Source of the DNA: Clostridiales bacterium
GTDB taxonomy: Bacteria; Bacillota; Clostridia; Christensenellales; CAG-138
Reading direction: 5' to 3'
Length of the DNA: 64,000 bases
NCBI GenBank assembly: GCA_004554165.1
Contig: SFNQ01000005.1
Location: 1 to 64,000 of the forward strand
Position numbers and translations under genes: made by a program. Below are positions 8,349 to 18,964 of this stretch, one piece after another. The notes under the pieces were generated by a model. It made no database searches and was not told the DNA's origin. It was given only the letters and a program-made list of their open reading frames with translations. The stretch's first letter is position 1. Every line of letters begins with the position of its first letter.

Positions 8349-9200
8349 ATGAGCCGCATCAAAGAAATGGCCGCAAGGGTGATCTTCGCCCTTGCCGCCT
8401 GCATTTCCATTCTGGCGGTGGTGCTGATCTGCCTGTTTCTCTTTGCCAACGGCCTGCCCGGCATGATGGAAATCGGCGTCTGGGACTTTCTCACGGGCAC
8501 ACGCTGGAAGCCCGGCAACGACATCTACGGCATCCTGCCGATGATTCTCGGCAGCGCCTATGTGACCGCAGGCGCGCTGCTCATCGGCGTTCCCGCGGGC
8601 CTGCTCTGCGCGTTGTACCTGTCCCGCTTCGCCTCGCCGCGGACGCAGCGGCTGCTTCGCCCCGCCGTGTCGCTGCTTGCGGGGATTCCCTCGGTGGTAT
8701 ACGGTTTTTTCGGCCTCGTGGTCATTGTGCCGCTCATCCGGCAGCTCTTTGGCGGCACCGGCTCAAGCCTGCTCGCCGCCTCCGTCCTGCTGGGCATCAT
8801 GATCCTTCCCACGATCATCACCGTGAGCGAATCCGCGCTGAACGCCGTGCCGGACAGCTACTATGACGGCGCGCTGGCGCTGGGCGCGACGCACGAGCGG
8901 GCTGTGTTCTCCGTGCTGCTGCCTGCGGCGAAGTCGGGCGTGACCGCAGGCGTGATCCTCGGCGTTGGCCGGGCGGTGGGGGAGGCCATGGCGGTCATGA
9001 TGGTGGCGGGCAACCGGGCGGTGATGCCCCATAGCCTCCTGGCGGGCGTGCGGACGCTCACGAGCAACATCGTCATGGAGATGGGCTATGCGGCGGACCT
9101 GCACCGGGAGGCCCTCATCGCAACGGCCGTGGTGCTGTTCGTCTTTATTCTCATCATCAATCTGCTGTTCTCTCTGCTCAAGGGGAGGTCGAAAGCATGA
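8349..9200 (+). CDS. pstC: Phosphate ABC transporter permease PstC
   Basis: This 283-residue inner-membrane subunit forms the phosphate channel with PstA. It has about six hydrophobic segments and the binding-protein-dependent transport signature. The EAA-type loop reads SYYDGALALGATHERAVFSV and continues LLPAAKSGV. LLAGIPSVVYGFFGLVVIVP is characteristic of PstC/PstA. The gene starts 6 bp after pstS and overlaps pstA by 4 bp, so the subunits are translationally coupled. Confidence 0.94.
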   Translation: MSRIKEMAARVIFALAACISILAVVLICLFLFANGLPGMMEIGVWDFLTGTRWKPGNDIYGILPMILGSAYVTAGALLIGVPAGLLCALYLSRFASPRTQRLLRPAVSLLAGIPSVVYGFFGLVVIVPLIRQLFGGTGSSLLAASVLLGIMILPTIITVSESALNAVPDSYYDGALALGATHERAVFSVLLPAAKSGVTAGVILGVGRAVGEAMAVMMVAGNRAVMPHSLLAGVRTLTSNIVMEMGYAADLHREALIATAVVLFVFILIINLLFSLLKGRSKA

Positions 9201-10027
9201 ACGCTCAGAAGCGCAGCGCGGCAGTCCTGCGCATGCTCGTTTACGCGGGGGCCGGCTTTACCGCGGCAGTTCTCGTCCTGCTCGTAGGCTACATCCTCGT
9301 TCGGGGCATTCCGAACCTGCGCCCTTCGCTCTTTGCCTGGAAGTATACGACGGAAAACGTCTCGCTGCTTCCAGCGCTCATCAATACGGTTCTTATGACC
9401 GCGCTGTCGCTGCTCATTGCGGTACCGATGGGCATCGGTTCCGCGATCTACCTGGCAGAGTACGCGCGGCGCGGCAGCCGGCTTGTGCGGCTGATCCGCA
9501 TTACGGCGGAAACACTGTCGGGCATTCCCTCGATCATCTACGGCCTGTTCGGCCAGCTGTTCTTTGTCGCGGCGCTTGGCCTGGGCCTTTCCCTGCTCTC
9601 CGGCGCGATGACGCTGTCCATCATGATCCTGCCGCTGGTCATGCGAACGACGGAGGAGGCGCTGCTCGCCGTGCCGGACAGCTACCGCGAGGGCAGCTTT
9701 GGCCTGGGCGCGGGCAGACTGAGAACGGTATTCCGCGTGGTACTGCCCTCAGCCGTACCGGGTATCCTCGCGGGCGTAATTCTCGGCATTGGGCGCATCG
9801 TAGGCGAAACCGCCGCGCTGCTGTACACTGCGGGCTCGGTGGCAGAGGTGCCAAAAAGCCTGTTCCATTCGGCCCGTACGCTCTCGGTACACATGTACGC
9901 GCTTTCCGGCGAGGGCCTGTATCTTGAACAGAGCTACGCCACCGCCGTGGTGCTGCTGGTCATCGTCATCGGCATCAACGCGCTGTCCGCGGCCCTCGCC
10001 AAACGCATTGCAAGGAGATCAACATAA
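9197..10027 (+). CDS. pstA: Phosphate ABC transporter permease PstA
   Basis: This 276-residue partner of PstC has six predicted membrane helices. It carries LSGIPSIIYGLFGQLFFV and the EAA loop SYREGSFGLGAGRLRTVFRV, followed by VLPSAVPGI. The ATG overlaps the pstC stop in an ATGA arrangement. The nearby pstB start one base after the stop keeps subunit synthesis stoichiometric. Confidence 0.94.
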   Translation: MNAQKRSAAVLRMLVYAGAGFTAAVLVLLVGYILVRGIPNLRPSLFAWKYTTENVSLLPALINTVLMTALSLLIAVPMGIGSAIYLAEYARRGSRLVRLIRITAETLSGIPSIIYGLFGQLFFVAALGLGLSLLSGAMTLSIMILPLVMRTTEEALLAVPDSYREGSFGLGAGRLRTVFRVVLPSAVPGILAGVILGIGRIVGETAALLYTAGSVAEVPKSLFHSARTLSVHMYALSGEGLYLEQSYATAVVLLVIVIGINALSAALAKRIARRST

Positions 10028-10028
10028 T

Positions 10029-10778
10029 ATGGATAAGTTCACCATACGTCATCTCGACCTGTACTACGGCGCGTTCCATGCGCTGAAAAACGTCTCCCTG
10101 AACATTCCGGAGCGGGAGATCACCGCCTTTATCGGCCCCTCCGGCTGTGGCAAGAGCACCCTGCTCAAAACGCTGAACCGCATGAACGATCTGGTGGAGG
10201 GCTGCCGCATCAGCGGCGAGGTCAAGCTGGACGGCATCGACATTTACGGCAGGCTGGACACGGCGCTGCTGCGCAAACGCGTGGGCATGGTCTTTCAAAA
10301 GCCCAACCCCTTCCCCATGAGCGTTTACGACAACGTGGCCTTCGGTCCGCGCACCCACGGCATCCGCCAGCGGGCGAAGCTGGACGAAATCGTGGAGCGG
10401 TCTCTGCGCAGCGCCGCCATCTGGGAGGAGCTCAGGGACCGGCTCAAAAAGGATGCGCTGGGGCTTTCCGGCGGACAGCAGCAGCGGTTATGCATCGCCC
10501 GCGCGCTGGCGGTTGAACCGGAGGTGCTGCTCATGGATGAGCCGACCAGCGCGCTGGACCCCATTTCCACCGCAAAGATCGAGGATCTCGCCGTCTCGCT
10601 CAAGCGCGAATATACCATCGTCATGGTCACGCACAACATGCAGCAGGCAGCGCGCATCTCGGACAAGACCGCCTTTTTCCTGCTGGGCGAGGTCATCGAG
10701 TTTGACGAAACGGAGCGGCTCTTCTCCATACCGCGCGACAAGCGCACCGAGGACTATATCACCGGGAGGTTCGGATAA
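10029..10778 (+). CDS. pstB: Phosphate ABC transporter ATPase PstB
   Basis: This 249-residue ATPase energises phosphate uptake. Motifs are Walker A GPSGCGKST, the PstB-typical LKTLNRMNDLV, VFQKPNPFPMSVYDNVAFG, signature LSGGQQQRLCIARAL and Walker B LLMDEPTSALDP, with the switch histidine in VTHNM. The ATG at 10029 (MDKFTIRHLDLYYG) is preceded by AAGGAG at the end of pstA. The length is standard for PstB. Confidence 0.96.
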   Translation: MDKFTIRHLDLYYGAFHALKNVSLNIPEREITAFIGPSGCGKSTLLKTLNRMNDLVEGCRISGEVKLDGIDIYGRLDTALLRKRVGMVFQKPNPFPMSVYDNVAFGPRTHGIRQRAKLDEIVERSLRSAAIWEELRDRLKKDALGLSGGQQQRLCIARALAVEPEVLLMDEPTSALDPISTAKIEDLAVSLKREYTIVMVTHNMQQAARISDKTAFFLLGEVIEFDETERLFSIPRDKRTEDYITGRFG

Positions 10779-10782
10779 ACAG

Positions 10783-11436
10783 ATGAGAAACCGATTTGAC
10801 GCGCAGCTTGCGCTGCTGAACGAGGAACTGCTGGCCATGGGCGCCCTGATTGAGCGCGCCATTGACGACGCCGCGGCCGCCCTGCGCGGCCAGGACGCGG
10901 AGGCCGCAAACGAAGCCATTGCGCTGGGAGACGAGATCGACCAGAAGGAGCGGGAGATCGAAACGCTCTGTCTCAAGCTCCTGTTGCAGCAGCAGCCCGT
11001 GGCGCGGGACCTGCGGCTCATCTCCGCGGCGCTGAAAATGATCACCGACATGGAGCGCATCGGCGATCAGGCGGAGGATATTTCCGAGCTGGTGCTCTAC
11101 CTGGCCGGCGCGCCCCACGTCAAGGCGCTGGAGCACCTGCCGGAGATGGCGGAGGCCGCCATTTCCATGGTACACGGCAGTCTGGACGCCTTTGTCAAAA
11201 AGGATCTGGAGCTGGCGCGGGAGGTCATTGTCCAGGACGACGTTATCGACGGCCTGTTCGACGTGGTCAAGGCGGAGCTGATCGCGCTCATCCGCAGCGA
11301 TGCGGAAAACGGCGAGCAGGCCATCGACCTGTTGATGATCGCAAAATACTTTGAACGGATCGGCGACCATGCGCAAAACATTGCCGAATGGGTGGAATAC
11401 TCCATCACCGGCATGCACAAGGGCAAATACCTGTAG
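10783..11436 (+). CDS. phoU: Phosphate signalling protein PhoU
   Basis: This 217-residue all-helical protein has two PhoU repeats of about 100 residues each. The repeat motif appears as LKMITDMERIGDQAEDISEL and again near the end as AKYFERIGDHAQNIAEW, carrying the Asp/Glu residues that bind metal clusters. PhoU links the Pst transporter to phosphate-responsive kinases and limits uptake. The ATG at 10783 is 4 bp after pstB with GGGAGG upstream. It is the last gene of the operon. No phoR/phoB homologue is adjacent. Confidence 0.94.
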   Translation: MRNRFDAQLALLNEELLAMGALIERAIDDAAAALRGQDAEAANEAIALGDEIDQKEREIETLCLKLLLQQQPVARDLRLISAALKMITDMERIGDQAEDISELVLYLAGAPHVKALEHLPEMAEAAISMVHGSLDAFVKKDLELAREVIVQDDVIDGLFDVVKAELIALIRSDAENGEQAIDLLMIAKYFERIGDHAQNIAEWVEYSITGMHKGKYL

Positions 11437-11456
11437 CCGCCGCGCCTGCGCAGACT

Positions 11457-12020
11457 TCAGACGGGACAGCCGGTGAGTTTTTCATTGAGTTTGCTGTAAA
11501 CGATTTGCATTTCCGGCTCCGTACAGCGGGAAACCGCCTCGGAAAGCCCCATCCAGGCCACGCCGCTGTTTTCATCGGGCTTGATGCGCACGGTCTCCGC
11601 CTCGTCTGCGATGAGCAGATAGGTGCAGTTCAGGTGCAGGTGCGCGGAAACGTATTGCCCGCGCCGGACGTGTCCCGGCACCGTGAGAATCTCCAGCGAA
11701 AACAGCTCCTCCGACAGCAGACGCGCGCCGCGCAGGCCCGTCTCCTCCGACGCCTCGCGCAGCGCCACCGCGGCAAGATCGCTCTCGCCATCGGCATGGC
11801 CGCCCGTCCAGCTCCAGGAGCGGTAAATGTTGTGGTATACCATAAGCACCCGCGTGCGATCCGCGTTGGCGATCCAGGAAGAGCCGGTAAAGTGGCAGAG
11901 CGCGTTGTCCCGCGTCAGCACATCCGGAAAGCGGTCGAGGCAGTCCAGCATCCGGCGCCGGTCCGCCTCCTCCTGCGCATTGCAGGGCCTGTAGCGGAAA
12001 AGCTGTTCCCGAAGTCCCAT
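11457..12020 (-). CDS. Nudix hydrolase
   Basis: This is a 187-residue member of the Nudix superfamily, which cleaves nucleoside diphosphates linked to another moiety. The Nudix box reads GHADGESDLAAVALREASEETGL in outline (about residues 74-96). The catalytic REASEETG half is intact, but the first Glu of the G-x5-E signature is Ser. The N-terminal half (residues 1-60) contains two Cys residues and a SSWIAN strand, as in small clostridial Nudix proteins of unknown substrate. The gene is third in the minus-strand operon glnA-ANTAR-Nudix, 23 bp after the ANTAR gene. The location hints at a nucleotide-cofactor role in nitrogen control, but no function is established. Confidence 0.85.
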   Translation of the reverse strand: MGLREQLFRYRPCNAQEEADRRRMLDCLDRFPDVLTRDNALCHFTGSSWIANADRTRVLMVYHNIYRSWSWTGGHADGESDLAAVALREASEETGLRGARLLSEELFSLEILTVPGHVRRGQYVSAHLHLNCTYLLIADEAETVRIKPDENSGVAWMGLSEAVSRCTEPEMQIVYSKLNEKLTGCPV

Positions 12021-12043
12021 GGTTGTTCGTTCCCTCCCCGTTG

Positions 12044-12634
12044 TTACGGCTCATAGGCCATGAGTATCCCCTGCGCCACCTCTCGTCTGGTGCGGTGGGT
12101 ATCCATGGCCTGTTTTTCAATATAGCGGTGCGCAGCGGCCTCGTCCATCTGGAACCGGGCAATGAGAATCCACTTGGCGCGGTTGACCACGCGGATCTCC
12201 TCCATCTTCGCCGCCAGCGTCTCCGCCTTCTTTTCCATGGCGGAAAGCCGCGCGCGCGTTGCCACGAGCAGCCGCATCGCCTGATAGACCGCTTGCGGCG
12301 CGGTCGGCTTTGCAAGCGTCAGCACGCCCGCATCCTCCACCGCATCGCAGGCCGAATCGAAGGCGTCCGCAGGCACAAGCAGCAATACGCCGCGGCGAGG
12401 ATCGGCCGCGATCTCCCGGGCCAGCTCCGGACCGAAGGTGTCCGGCAGCGGCGCGTTCAGCAGCACGAGATCAAAGGGCATATCGATCAGCAGCCGCCGG
12501 GCCTCGTTTCCGCTCCCCACGCGCCGGACCGGTCGGAACCGGTTCTCCGGCAGTATTGCGGAAAGCCTTGCCCCTGCGGCTTCGGAGCCGGCGGCCACCA
12601 GTACGCTATACAGTTGTTCCCCTGCGCGCGGCAA
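12044..12634 (-). CDS. ANTAR-domain RNA-binding antiterminator with degenerate receiver
   Basis: This is a 196-residue protein. Residues 1-115 have the fold pattern of a response-regulator receiver, but the phospho-acceptor position reads LVLLNAPLPD, with Asn where Asp is expected. The acidic pocket near residue 14 is also absent. A coiled-coil linker follows (residues about 120-145). The C-terminal ANTAR domain (about 145-193) carries KMEEIRVVNRAKWILIARF, AHRYIEKQAMD and TRREVAQGIL. ANTAR proteins bind paired hexaloop hairpins and prevent transcription termination. The gene is 21 bp after glnA and divergent from glnN, whose leader contains a matching terminator. Control is therefore probably by protein or small-molecule contact rather than phosphorylation. 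Confidence 0.9.
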   Translation of the reverse strand: MPRAGEQLYSVLVAAGSEAAGARLSAILPENRFRPVRRVGSGNEARRLLIDMPFDLVLLNAPLPDTFGPELAREIAADPRRGVLLLVPADAFDSACDAVEDAGVLTLAKPTAPQAVYQAMRLLVATRARLSAMEKKAETLAAKMEEIRVVNRAKWILIARFQMDEAAAHRYIEKQAMDTHRTRREVAQGILMAYEP

Positions 12635-12655
12635 CGAAAGCCTCCGGTTTCCGGC

Positions 12656-13870
12656 TCAGTGGCGCAGACTTGCGTATGCGGCGAGCAGCCCCTCGGGAAC
12701 ATGCGTGCGCACAAAACCGCTGGAAAACGCGCGCTCCTGCGCCTCCGCCGCATCCTGCGGCAGCGGCTCCAGCACGCCGGTGATCTCCGGCCCTGCGGTA
12801 TAGAGGTCGTGATCGGTGGGCGGCGGCGGCGTAAGGCCGCGCGCGACGCCGTCCAGCCCCGCCTCAAGGATGAGGGCAAAAGCAAGGTAGGGGTTTGCCG
12901 CAGGGTCGGGCGAGCGCAGCTCGATGCGGCGGTGCGCGCTGTCCGACGCAGGAATACGAATCAGCTGCGAGCGGTTCTCGCGCGACCAGCTCACATAGCG
13001 CGGGGCCTTGTTCTTCCCCAGCCGGAGGTAGGAGGCCGCCGTCGGGTTCAAAAAGGCCGTCATCTCCGCCGCATGCGCCAGCAGCCCCGCCATAAAGGCG
13101 TCGGTGCGCGCCTGATCGTGCGCGCCAGCCAGAGAAAGATTGACATGCAGTCCGTTGCCGCTGCGGTTAGAGATGGGCTTTGGCGAAAAATCCGCAAAGA
13201 GGCCGTTTTGCATGGCGATGGTCTTGACCACGGCCTGAAAGGTCACCGCGTTGTCCGCGGCGCTCAGCGCATCGCTGAAACGAAAATCGATCTCGTTCTG
13301 CCCCGGCCCCTCCTCGTGGTGCGAGCTCTCAGGATACAGTCCCATCTCCGCAAGCGTCAGGCAGATTTCACGCCGGACGTTTTCTCCCCGATCCTCGGGC
13401 GCAATGTCCATATACCCCGCATCATCAAAGGGAATGTCCGTGCGCCTGCCCTTCTCATCCAGTTGAAACAGGTAAAACTCGATCTCCGTGCCGATGTTGA
13501 CCCGCAGGCCCGCTTCCGCCGCCCGGGCGACCGTCCGCTTGAGCAGCTGCCGCGTGTCGCCCCAGAAGGCTGTTCCATCGGGGCGGCGGATATCGCAGAA
13601 CAGCCGCGCCACACGCCCGCGGCTGGGCCGCCAGGGGAGCACCGCCAGCGTGGCGGGATCCGGAAAAAGAAACAGGTCCGAGCGCTGCTCCTGCGAAAAG
13701 CCGCGAATGGCGGAGGCGTCAAAGGAGACGCCGCTTTGAAAGGCCCGCGGCAGCTCCTCGGCCATGATGGAAACGTTCTTCTGCACGCCGAACGCATCGC
13801 AGAACGCCAGCCGCACAAAGCGCACGTCGCCCTCGCGCACAAACTCCAAAACCTCTTGCTCCGTAAACAC
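12656..13870 (-). CDS. glnA: Type I glutamine synthetase, short form
   Basis: This enzyme forms glutamine from glutamate, ammonia and ATP. It has about 404 residues, shorter than the usual 440-470. The beta-grasp N-domain starts with EVLEFVREGDVRFVRLAFCD. Active-site motifs are NIGTEIEFYLF, PGQNEIDFRF, the ammonia/ATP site GNGLHVNLSL, NPTAASYLRL, ENRSQLIRIP and RIELRSPDPAANPYLAFA. I see no adenylylation-site Tyr context. A GTG at 13870 is preferred because GAGG lies 8 nt before it. Another GTG at 13879 has no ribosome site. It heads the glnA-ANTAR-Nudix operon and has its own strong promoter. Confidence 0.9.
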   Translation of the reverse strand: MFTEQEVLEFVREGDVRFVRLAFCDAFGVQKNVSIMAEELPRAFQSGVSFDASAIRGFSQEQRSDLFLFPDPATLAVLPWRPSRGRVARLFCDIRRPDGTAFWGDTRQLLKRTVARAAEAGLRVNIGTEIEFYLFQLDEKGRRTDIPFDDAGYMDIAPEDRGENVRREICLTLAEMGLYPESSHHEEGPGQNEIDFRFSDALSAADNAVTFQAVVKTIAMQNGLFADFSPKPISNRSGNGLHVNLSLAGAHDQARTDAFMAGLLAHAAEMTAFLNPTAASYLRLGKNKAPRYVSWSRENRSQLIRIPASDSAHRRIELRSPDPAANPYLAFALILEAGLDGVARGLTPPPPTDHDLYTAGPEITGVLEPLPQDAAEAQERAFSSGFVRTHVPEGLLAAYASLRH

Positions 13871-13908
13871 CGGCCGCACCTCGCTGAAAAAATTTTTCCT
13901 TATTAGAG

Positions 13909-13937
13909 AGAATAGCGCGGCCCTGCCGGACTGTCAA
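13909..13937 (-). promoter_or_regulatory. glnA promoter
   Basis: On the minus strand, TTGACA (13932-13937), a 17-bp spacer and TATTCT (13909-13914) place the start site about 30 nt before the GTG. There is no room for a terminator leader, unlike glnN. Confidence 0.85.
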
Positions 13938-14026
13938 GAATTCTGCAAAATATATTGTATATATTGCAGATTTTTCGGAATTTTACACAAGATTTGCAGG
14001 AAATACATCGTTTTTGCAGGAATTCT
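13938..14026. repeat. Palindrome and repeat array between the glnA and glnN promoters
   Basis: An AT-rich dyad spans 13942-13970 with outer arms TCTGCA and TGCAGA and an inner AATATAT/TATATATT core. TTTGCAGGAA occurs twice in direct orientation at 13993-14002 and 14013-14022, exactly 20 bp apart. AAGAATTCTGCAAAA at 13938-13950 is nearly the reverse complement of TTTTTGCAGGAATTCTT at about 14012-14025. All lie upstream of both -35 boxes, where an activator or repressor could act on both genes. The binding protein is unknown. Confidence 0.7.
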
Positions 14027-14040
14027 TTCACGAAAAGGTC

Positions 14041-14069
14041 TTGACGAAACGAATTGACGGTTGTATAAT
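14041..14069 (+). promoter_or_regulatory. glnN promoter
   Basis: TTGACG (14041-14046), a 17-bp spacer and TATAAT (14064-14069) form a near-consensus promoter. It initiates a leader of about 90 nt ahead of glnN. Confidence 0.88.
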
Positions 14070-14083
14070 GCTCGCCAGAGAAA

Positions 14084-14131
14084 CGGCAAAGGCGCCGCGA
14101 ATCACGGGATTCGTGGCGCCTTTGCTTTTTT
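14084..14131 (+). terminator. Leader terminator of glnN with overlapping ANTAR-type hexaloop hairpin
   Basis: A long intrinsic terminator lies between promoter and start codon. GCAAAGGCGCC (14086-14096) pairs with GGCGCCTTTGC (14115-14125), extended inside by GAATC/GATTC, and is followed by TTTTTT (14126-14131). The 5' arm can instead form CGGC-AAAGGC-GCCG (14084-14097), a 6-nt loop with A at position 1 and G at position 4, as recognised by ANTAR antiterminators. Forming that hairpin would dismantle the terminator. A clear first hairpin of the usual pair was not found. Confidence 0.8.
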
Positions 14132-14165
14132 AAGTCGCAATGCGAAAAAGGAGGGAGTATTGCCC

Positions 14166-16259
<2,094 letters not shown>

Positions 16260-16355
16260 CCGTTTTTTCAAAAGCCATACGGCCTGCGGCGATCGCGGCC
16301 TGAATTCCCGGGCCGCGGCGGCCCGAACCAAACCAGAAAAGGAGCTGATTGCGAT

Positions 16356-17450
16356 ATGCCGCAACGGGAAGGCGAGAACGGTTACCGGATACCCTCCGGC
16401 TGCGCGGTTTCGGCCATTCTGTCCAAAACCGGCGAACGCATAAGCGGCGAAGCCATCATCCAGTCCATCGCCGTGATGCACGAGCGCAGCAACGGACTCG
16501 GCGGCGGTTTTGCCGCCTACGGCATCTATCCGGAGTACAGGGAGTTGTATGCGCTCCACATTTTTTACGACACAATCGCCGCAAAGGAGCAGACCGAGCA
16601 CTTTCTCGACCGGCATTTTGACATTGCCAACCTGTCGAAAATTCCCACAAGGAAGATTCGCGCCATCACCGACGAGCCGCTGATCTGGCGCTATTTTGTC
16701 AAGCCGCTGCCCACCAAAATGTGGGAATCGCAGCTGGGCGAGGATGAGTTTACCGCGCGCTGCGTCATCCGCGTCAACAGCGGGATCGAAGGCGCCTACA
16801 TCTTCTCCAGCGGAAAGAACATGGGCGTGTTCAAGGCCGTGGGCTACCCGGAGGACGTGGGCCGCTTTTACCGCCTTGAGGAATACCGCGGCGATCTCTG
16901 GACAGCCCATGGCCGCTATCCGACGAATACGCCCGGTTGGTGGGGCGGCGCGCACCCCTTTGCGCTGCTGGGCCTTTCCGTGGTCCACAACGGCGAAATC
17001 TCCAGCTATGACGCCAACCGCCGCTTCATCGAGATGTACGGCTACCGCTGCAATCTGCTGACCGATACCGAGGTCATCACCTATATCATTGATTTTTTGA
17101 CGCGCAGGCAGGGGCTGACGCTGGAGGAGACCGCCAACGTCATCGCCGCGCCCTTCTGGACGGCGATTGCGAGGCAAGCGCCCGAGGAAGCGGAACGGCT
17201 CTCCTATCTTCGCAACATCTATTCCTCCCTGCTGGTCACAGGCCCCTTTTCCATCATCGTGGGCTATCCGGGCGGCGTGATGGCGCTGAACGACAGGCTG
17301 AAGCTCCGCTCGCTGCTGGTGGGTGAAACGGAGGATACGGTCTGCATCGCCAGCGAGGAAGCCGCCATCCGCAGGGTTGCGCCGGAGCTTTCGCGCATCT
17401 GGGCGCCCGCAGGCGGCCAACCGGTCATTTTTCAGAGAAGGGAGGCGTAG
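16356..17450 (+). CDS. Split glutamate synthase, class II glutaminase subunit
   Basis: This 364-residue subunit carries the class II glutamine amidotransferase domain of glutamate synthase as a separate protein, as in archaeal-type GltB. The presumed nucleophile is Cys in PSGCAVSAIL (about residue 16), exposed after loss of a short propeptide. Other motifs are GLGGGFAAYGIYPE, WTAHGRYPTNTPGWWGGAHP and VHNGEISSYDANRRF, which contact glutamine. The enzyme releases ammonia that is channelled to the FMN subunit. The start at 16356 has AGGAG 10 nt upstream. The next gene begins 4 bp after its stop. Confidence 0.9.
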   Translation: MPQREGENGYRIPSGCAVSAILSKTGERISGEAIIQSIAVMHERSNGLGGGFAAYGIYPEYRELYALHIFYDTIAAKEQTEHFLDRHFDIANLSKIPTRKIRAITDEPLIWRYFVKPLPTKMWESQLGEDEFTARCVIRVNSGIEGAYIFSSGKNMGVFKAVGYPEDVGRFYRLEEYRGDLWTAHGRYPTNTPGWWGGAHPFALLGLSVVHNGEISSYDANRRFIEMYGYRCNLLTDTEVITYIIDFLTRRQGLTLEETANVIAAPFWTAIARQAPEEAERLSYLRNIYSSLLVTGPFSIIVGYPGGVMALNDRLKLRSLLVGETEDTVCIASEEAAIRRVAPELSRIWAPAGGQPVIFQRREA

Positions 17451-17454
17451 CGGT

Positions 17455-18960
17455 ATGCCGGTCAATTTTCTTTATCCCGAGTACAGCCCGCAGCGTGATC
17501 CTGAACGCTGCACCAAATGTCGGCTCTGCGAACGCCAGTGCGCAAACCGGGTCTACGGCTTTGACGAGACCAACGGACGGCTGACCATCGACGAGAGCCG
17601 CTGCGTCAACTGCCACCGCTGCGTCGCCATGTGTCCAACGCGGGCGCTGCGCATTGTGAAAACCGACGACGTTTTTCGCGGCAACGGCAACTGGAGCTCC
17701 GCCGCCATCACGGAGATCGCGCGCCAGGCCGCAAGCGGCGGCGTGCTGCTCTCCTCCATGGGCAATCCGCGTCCCATGCCCGTCTATTGGGACAACATCC
17801 TGGTCAACGCTTCGCAGGTAACAAACCCGCCCATCGATCCTCTGCGGGAGCCCATGGAAACGCGCACCTTCCTCGGCGCAAAGCCCTCCGGCATCACCCG
17901 GGACGCATCCGGCCGCATTGTCACAAAGCTGCCGCCGCAGCTGACGCTCCGTGTGCCGATTCTGTTTTCCGCCATGAGCTACGGCTCGGTCAGCTACAAC
18001 GTCCACGCCTGCCTTGCGCGCGCGGCGGAGCGGCTGGGCACCTTCTACAACACCGGCGAGGGCGGCCTGCACGAGGATTTCTACCGCTATGGCGCCAACA
18101 CGATCGTACAGGTGGCCTCCGGGCGCTTCGGCGTACACAAGGACTATCTCAACGCGGGCGCCGCCATTGAGATCAAGATGGGCCAGGGGGCAAAGCCCGG
18201 CATCGGCGGACACCTGCCCGGCGCAAAGATTGTCGGCGATATCTCCCGCACCCGCATGATTCCCGAGGGCACGGATGCCATTTCTCCCGCGCCGCACCAC
18301 GACATCTACTCCATCGAGGACCTCCGGCAGCTGGTCTACTCGCTCAAGGAGGCCACGGGCAATACAAAGCCCATCCTCGTCAAGATTGCGGCGGTGCACA
18401 ACGTGGCGGCCATTGCCTCCGGCATTGCCCGCAGCGGCGCGGACATCATCGCCATTGACGGCTTCCGCGGCGGTACGGGCGCAGCGCCCACCCGCATTCG
18501 CGACAACGTGGGCATCCCCATTGAGCTGGCGCTCTCCAGCGTCGATCAGCACCTGCGGGAGGAGGGCATCCGCAATCAGGTCTCCCTGATTGCTGGCGGT
18601 TCCATCCGCAACAGCGCGGACGTTGTGAAGGCCATTGCGCTGGGCGCGGACGCGGTCTATATCGGCACCGCCGCCCTCATCGCGCTGGGCTGCCACATGT
18701 GCCGCAGCTGCCACAGCGGAAAGTGCAACTGGGGCATTGCCACGCAGCGGCCGGAGCTTGTCCGCCGGCTGGACATCCAGCAGGGCACGGAGCGGCTTGT
18801 TCACCTGATCTCCGCCTGGACCTACGAGATCAAGGAGATGATGGGCGGCATGGGCATCAACGCCATCGAAGCGCTGCGGGGCAACCGCCTGATGCTGCGG
18901 GGCCTTGGCCTGAACGAAACGGAACTGCGGATTCTGGGAATCCGGCATGCGGGAGAGTGA
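17455..18960 (+). CDS. Split glutamate synthase, FMN/iron-sulfur subunit
   Basis: This 501-residue catalytic subunit combines 2-oxoglutarate with ammonia to make glutamate. The N-terminus holds two 4Fe-4S ferredoxin motifs, CTKCRLCERQC and CVNCHRCVAMCP. The FMN-binding TIM barrel follows, with AMSYGSVSYNVH, GEGGLHEDF, KPGIGGHLPG, GFRGGTGAAPTRI and IAGGSIRNSADVV. The 3Fe-4S site is CHMCRSCHSGKCNWGI, then ATQ. There is no GltD (NADPH-FAD) gene nearby, so electrons may come from ferredoxin through the added clusters. The ATG at 17455 follows GGGAGG. An 80-residue upstream extension would overlap the glutaminase gene and is rejected. Confidence 0.93.
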   Translation: MPVNFLYPEYSPQRDPERCTKCRLCERQCANRVYGFDETNGRLTIDESRCVNCHRCVAMCPTRALRIVKTDDVFRGNGNWSSAAITEIARQAASGGVLLSSMGNPRPMPVYWDNILVNASQVTNPPIDPLREPMETRTFLGAKPSGITRDASGRIVTKLPPQLTLRVPILFSAMSYGSVSYNVHACLARAAERLGTFYNTGEGGLHEDFYRYGANTIVQVASGRFGVHKDYLNAGAAIEIKMGQGAKPGIGGHLPGAKIVGDISRTRMIPEGTDAISPAPHHDIYSIEDLRQLVYSLKEATGNTKPILVKIAAVHNVAAIASGIARSGADIIAIDGFRGGTGAAPTRIRDNVGIPIELALSSVDQHLREEGIRNQVSLIAGGSIRNSADVVKAIALGADAVYIGTAALIALGCHMCRSCHSGKCNWGIATQRPELVRRLDIQQGTERLVHLISAWTYEIKEMMGGMGINAIEALRGNRLMLRGLGLNETELRILGIRHAGE

Positions 18961-18964
18961 GCGA

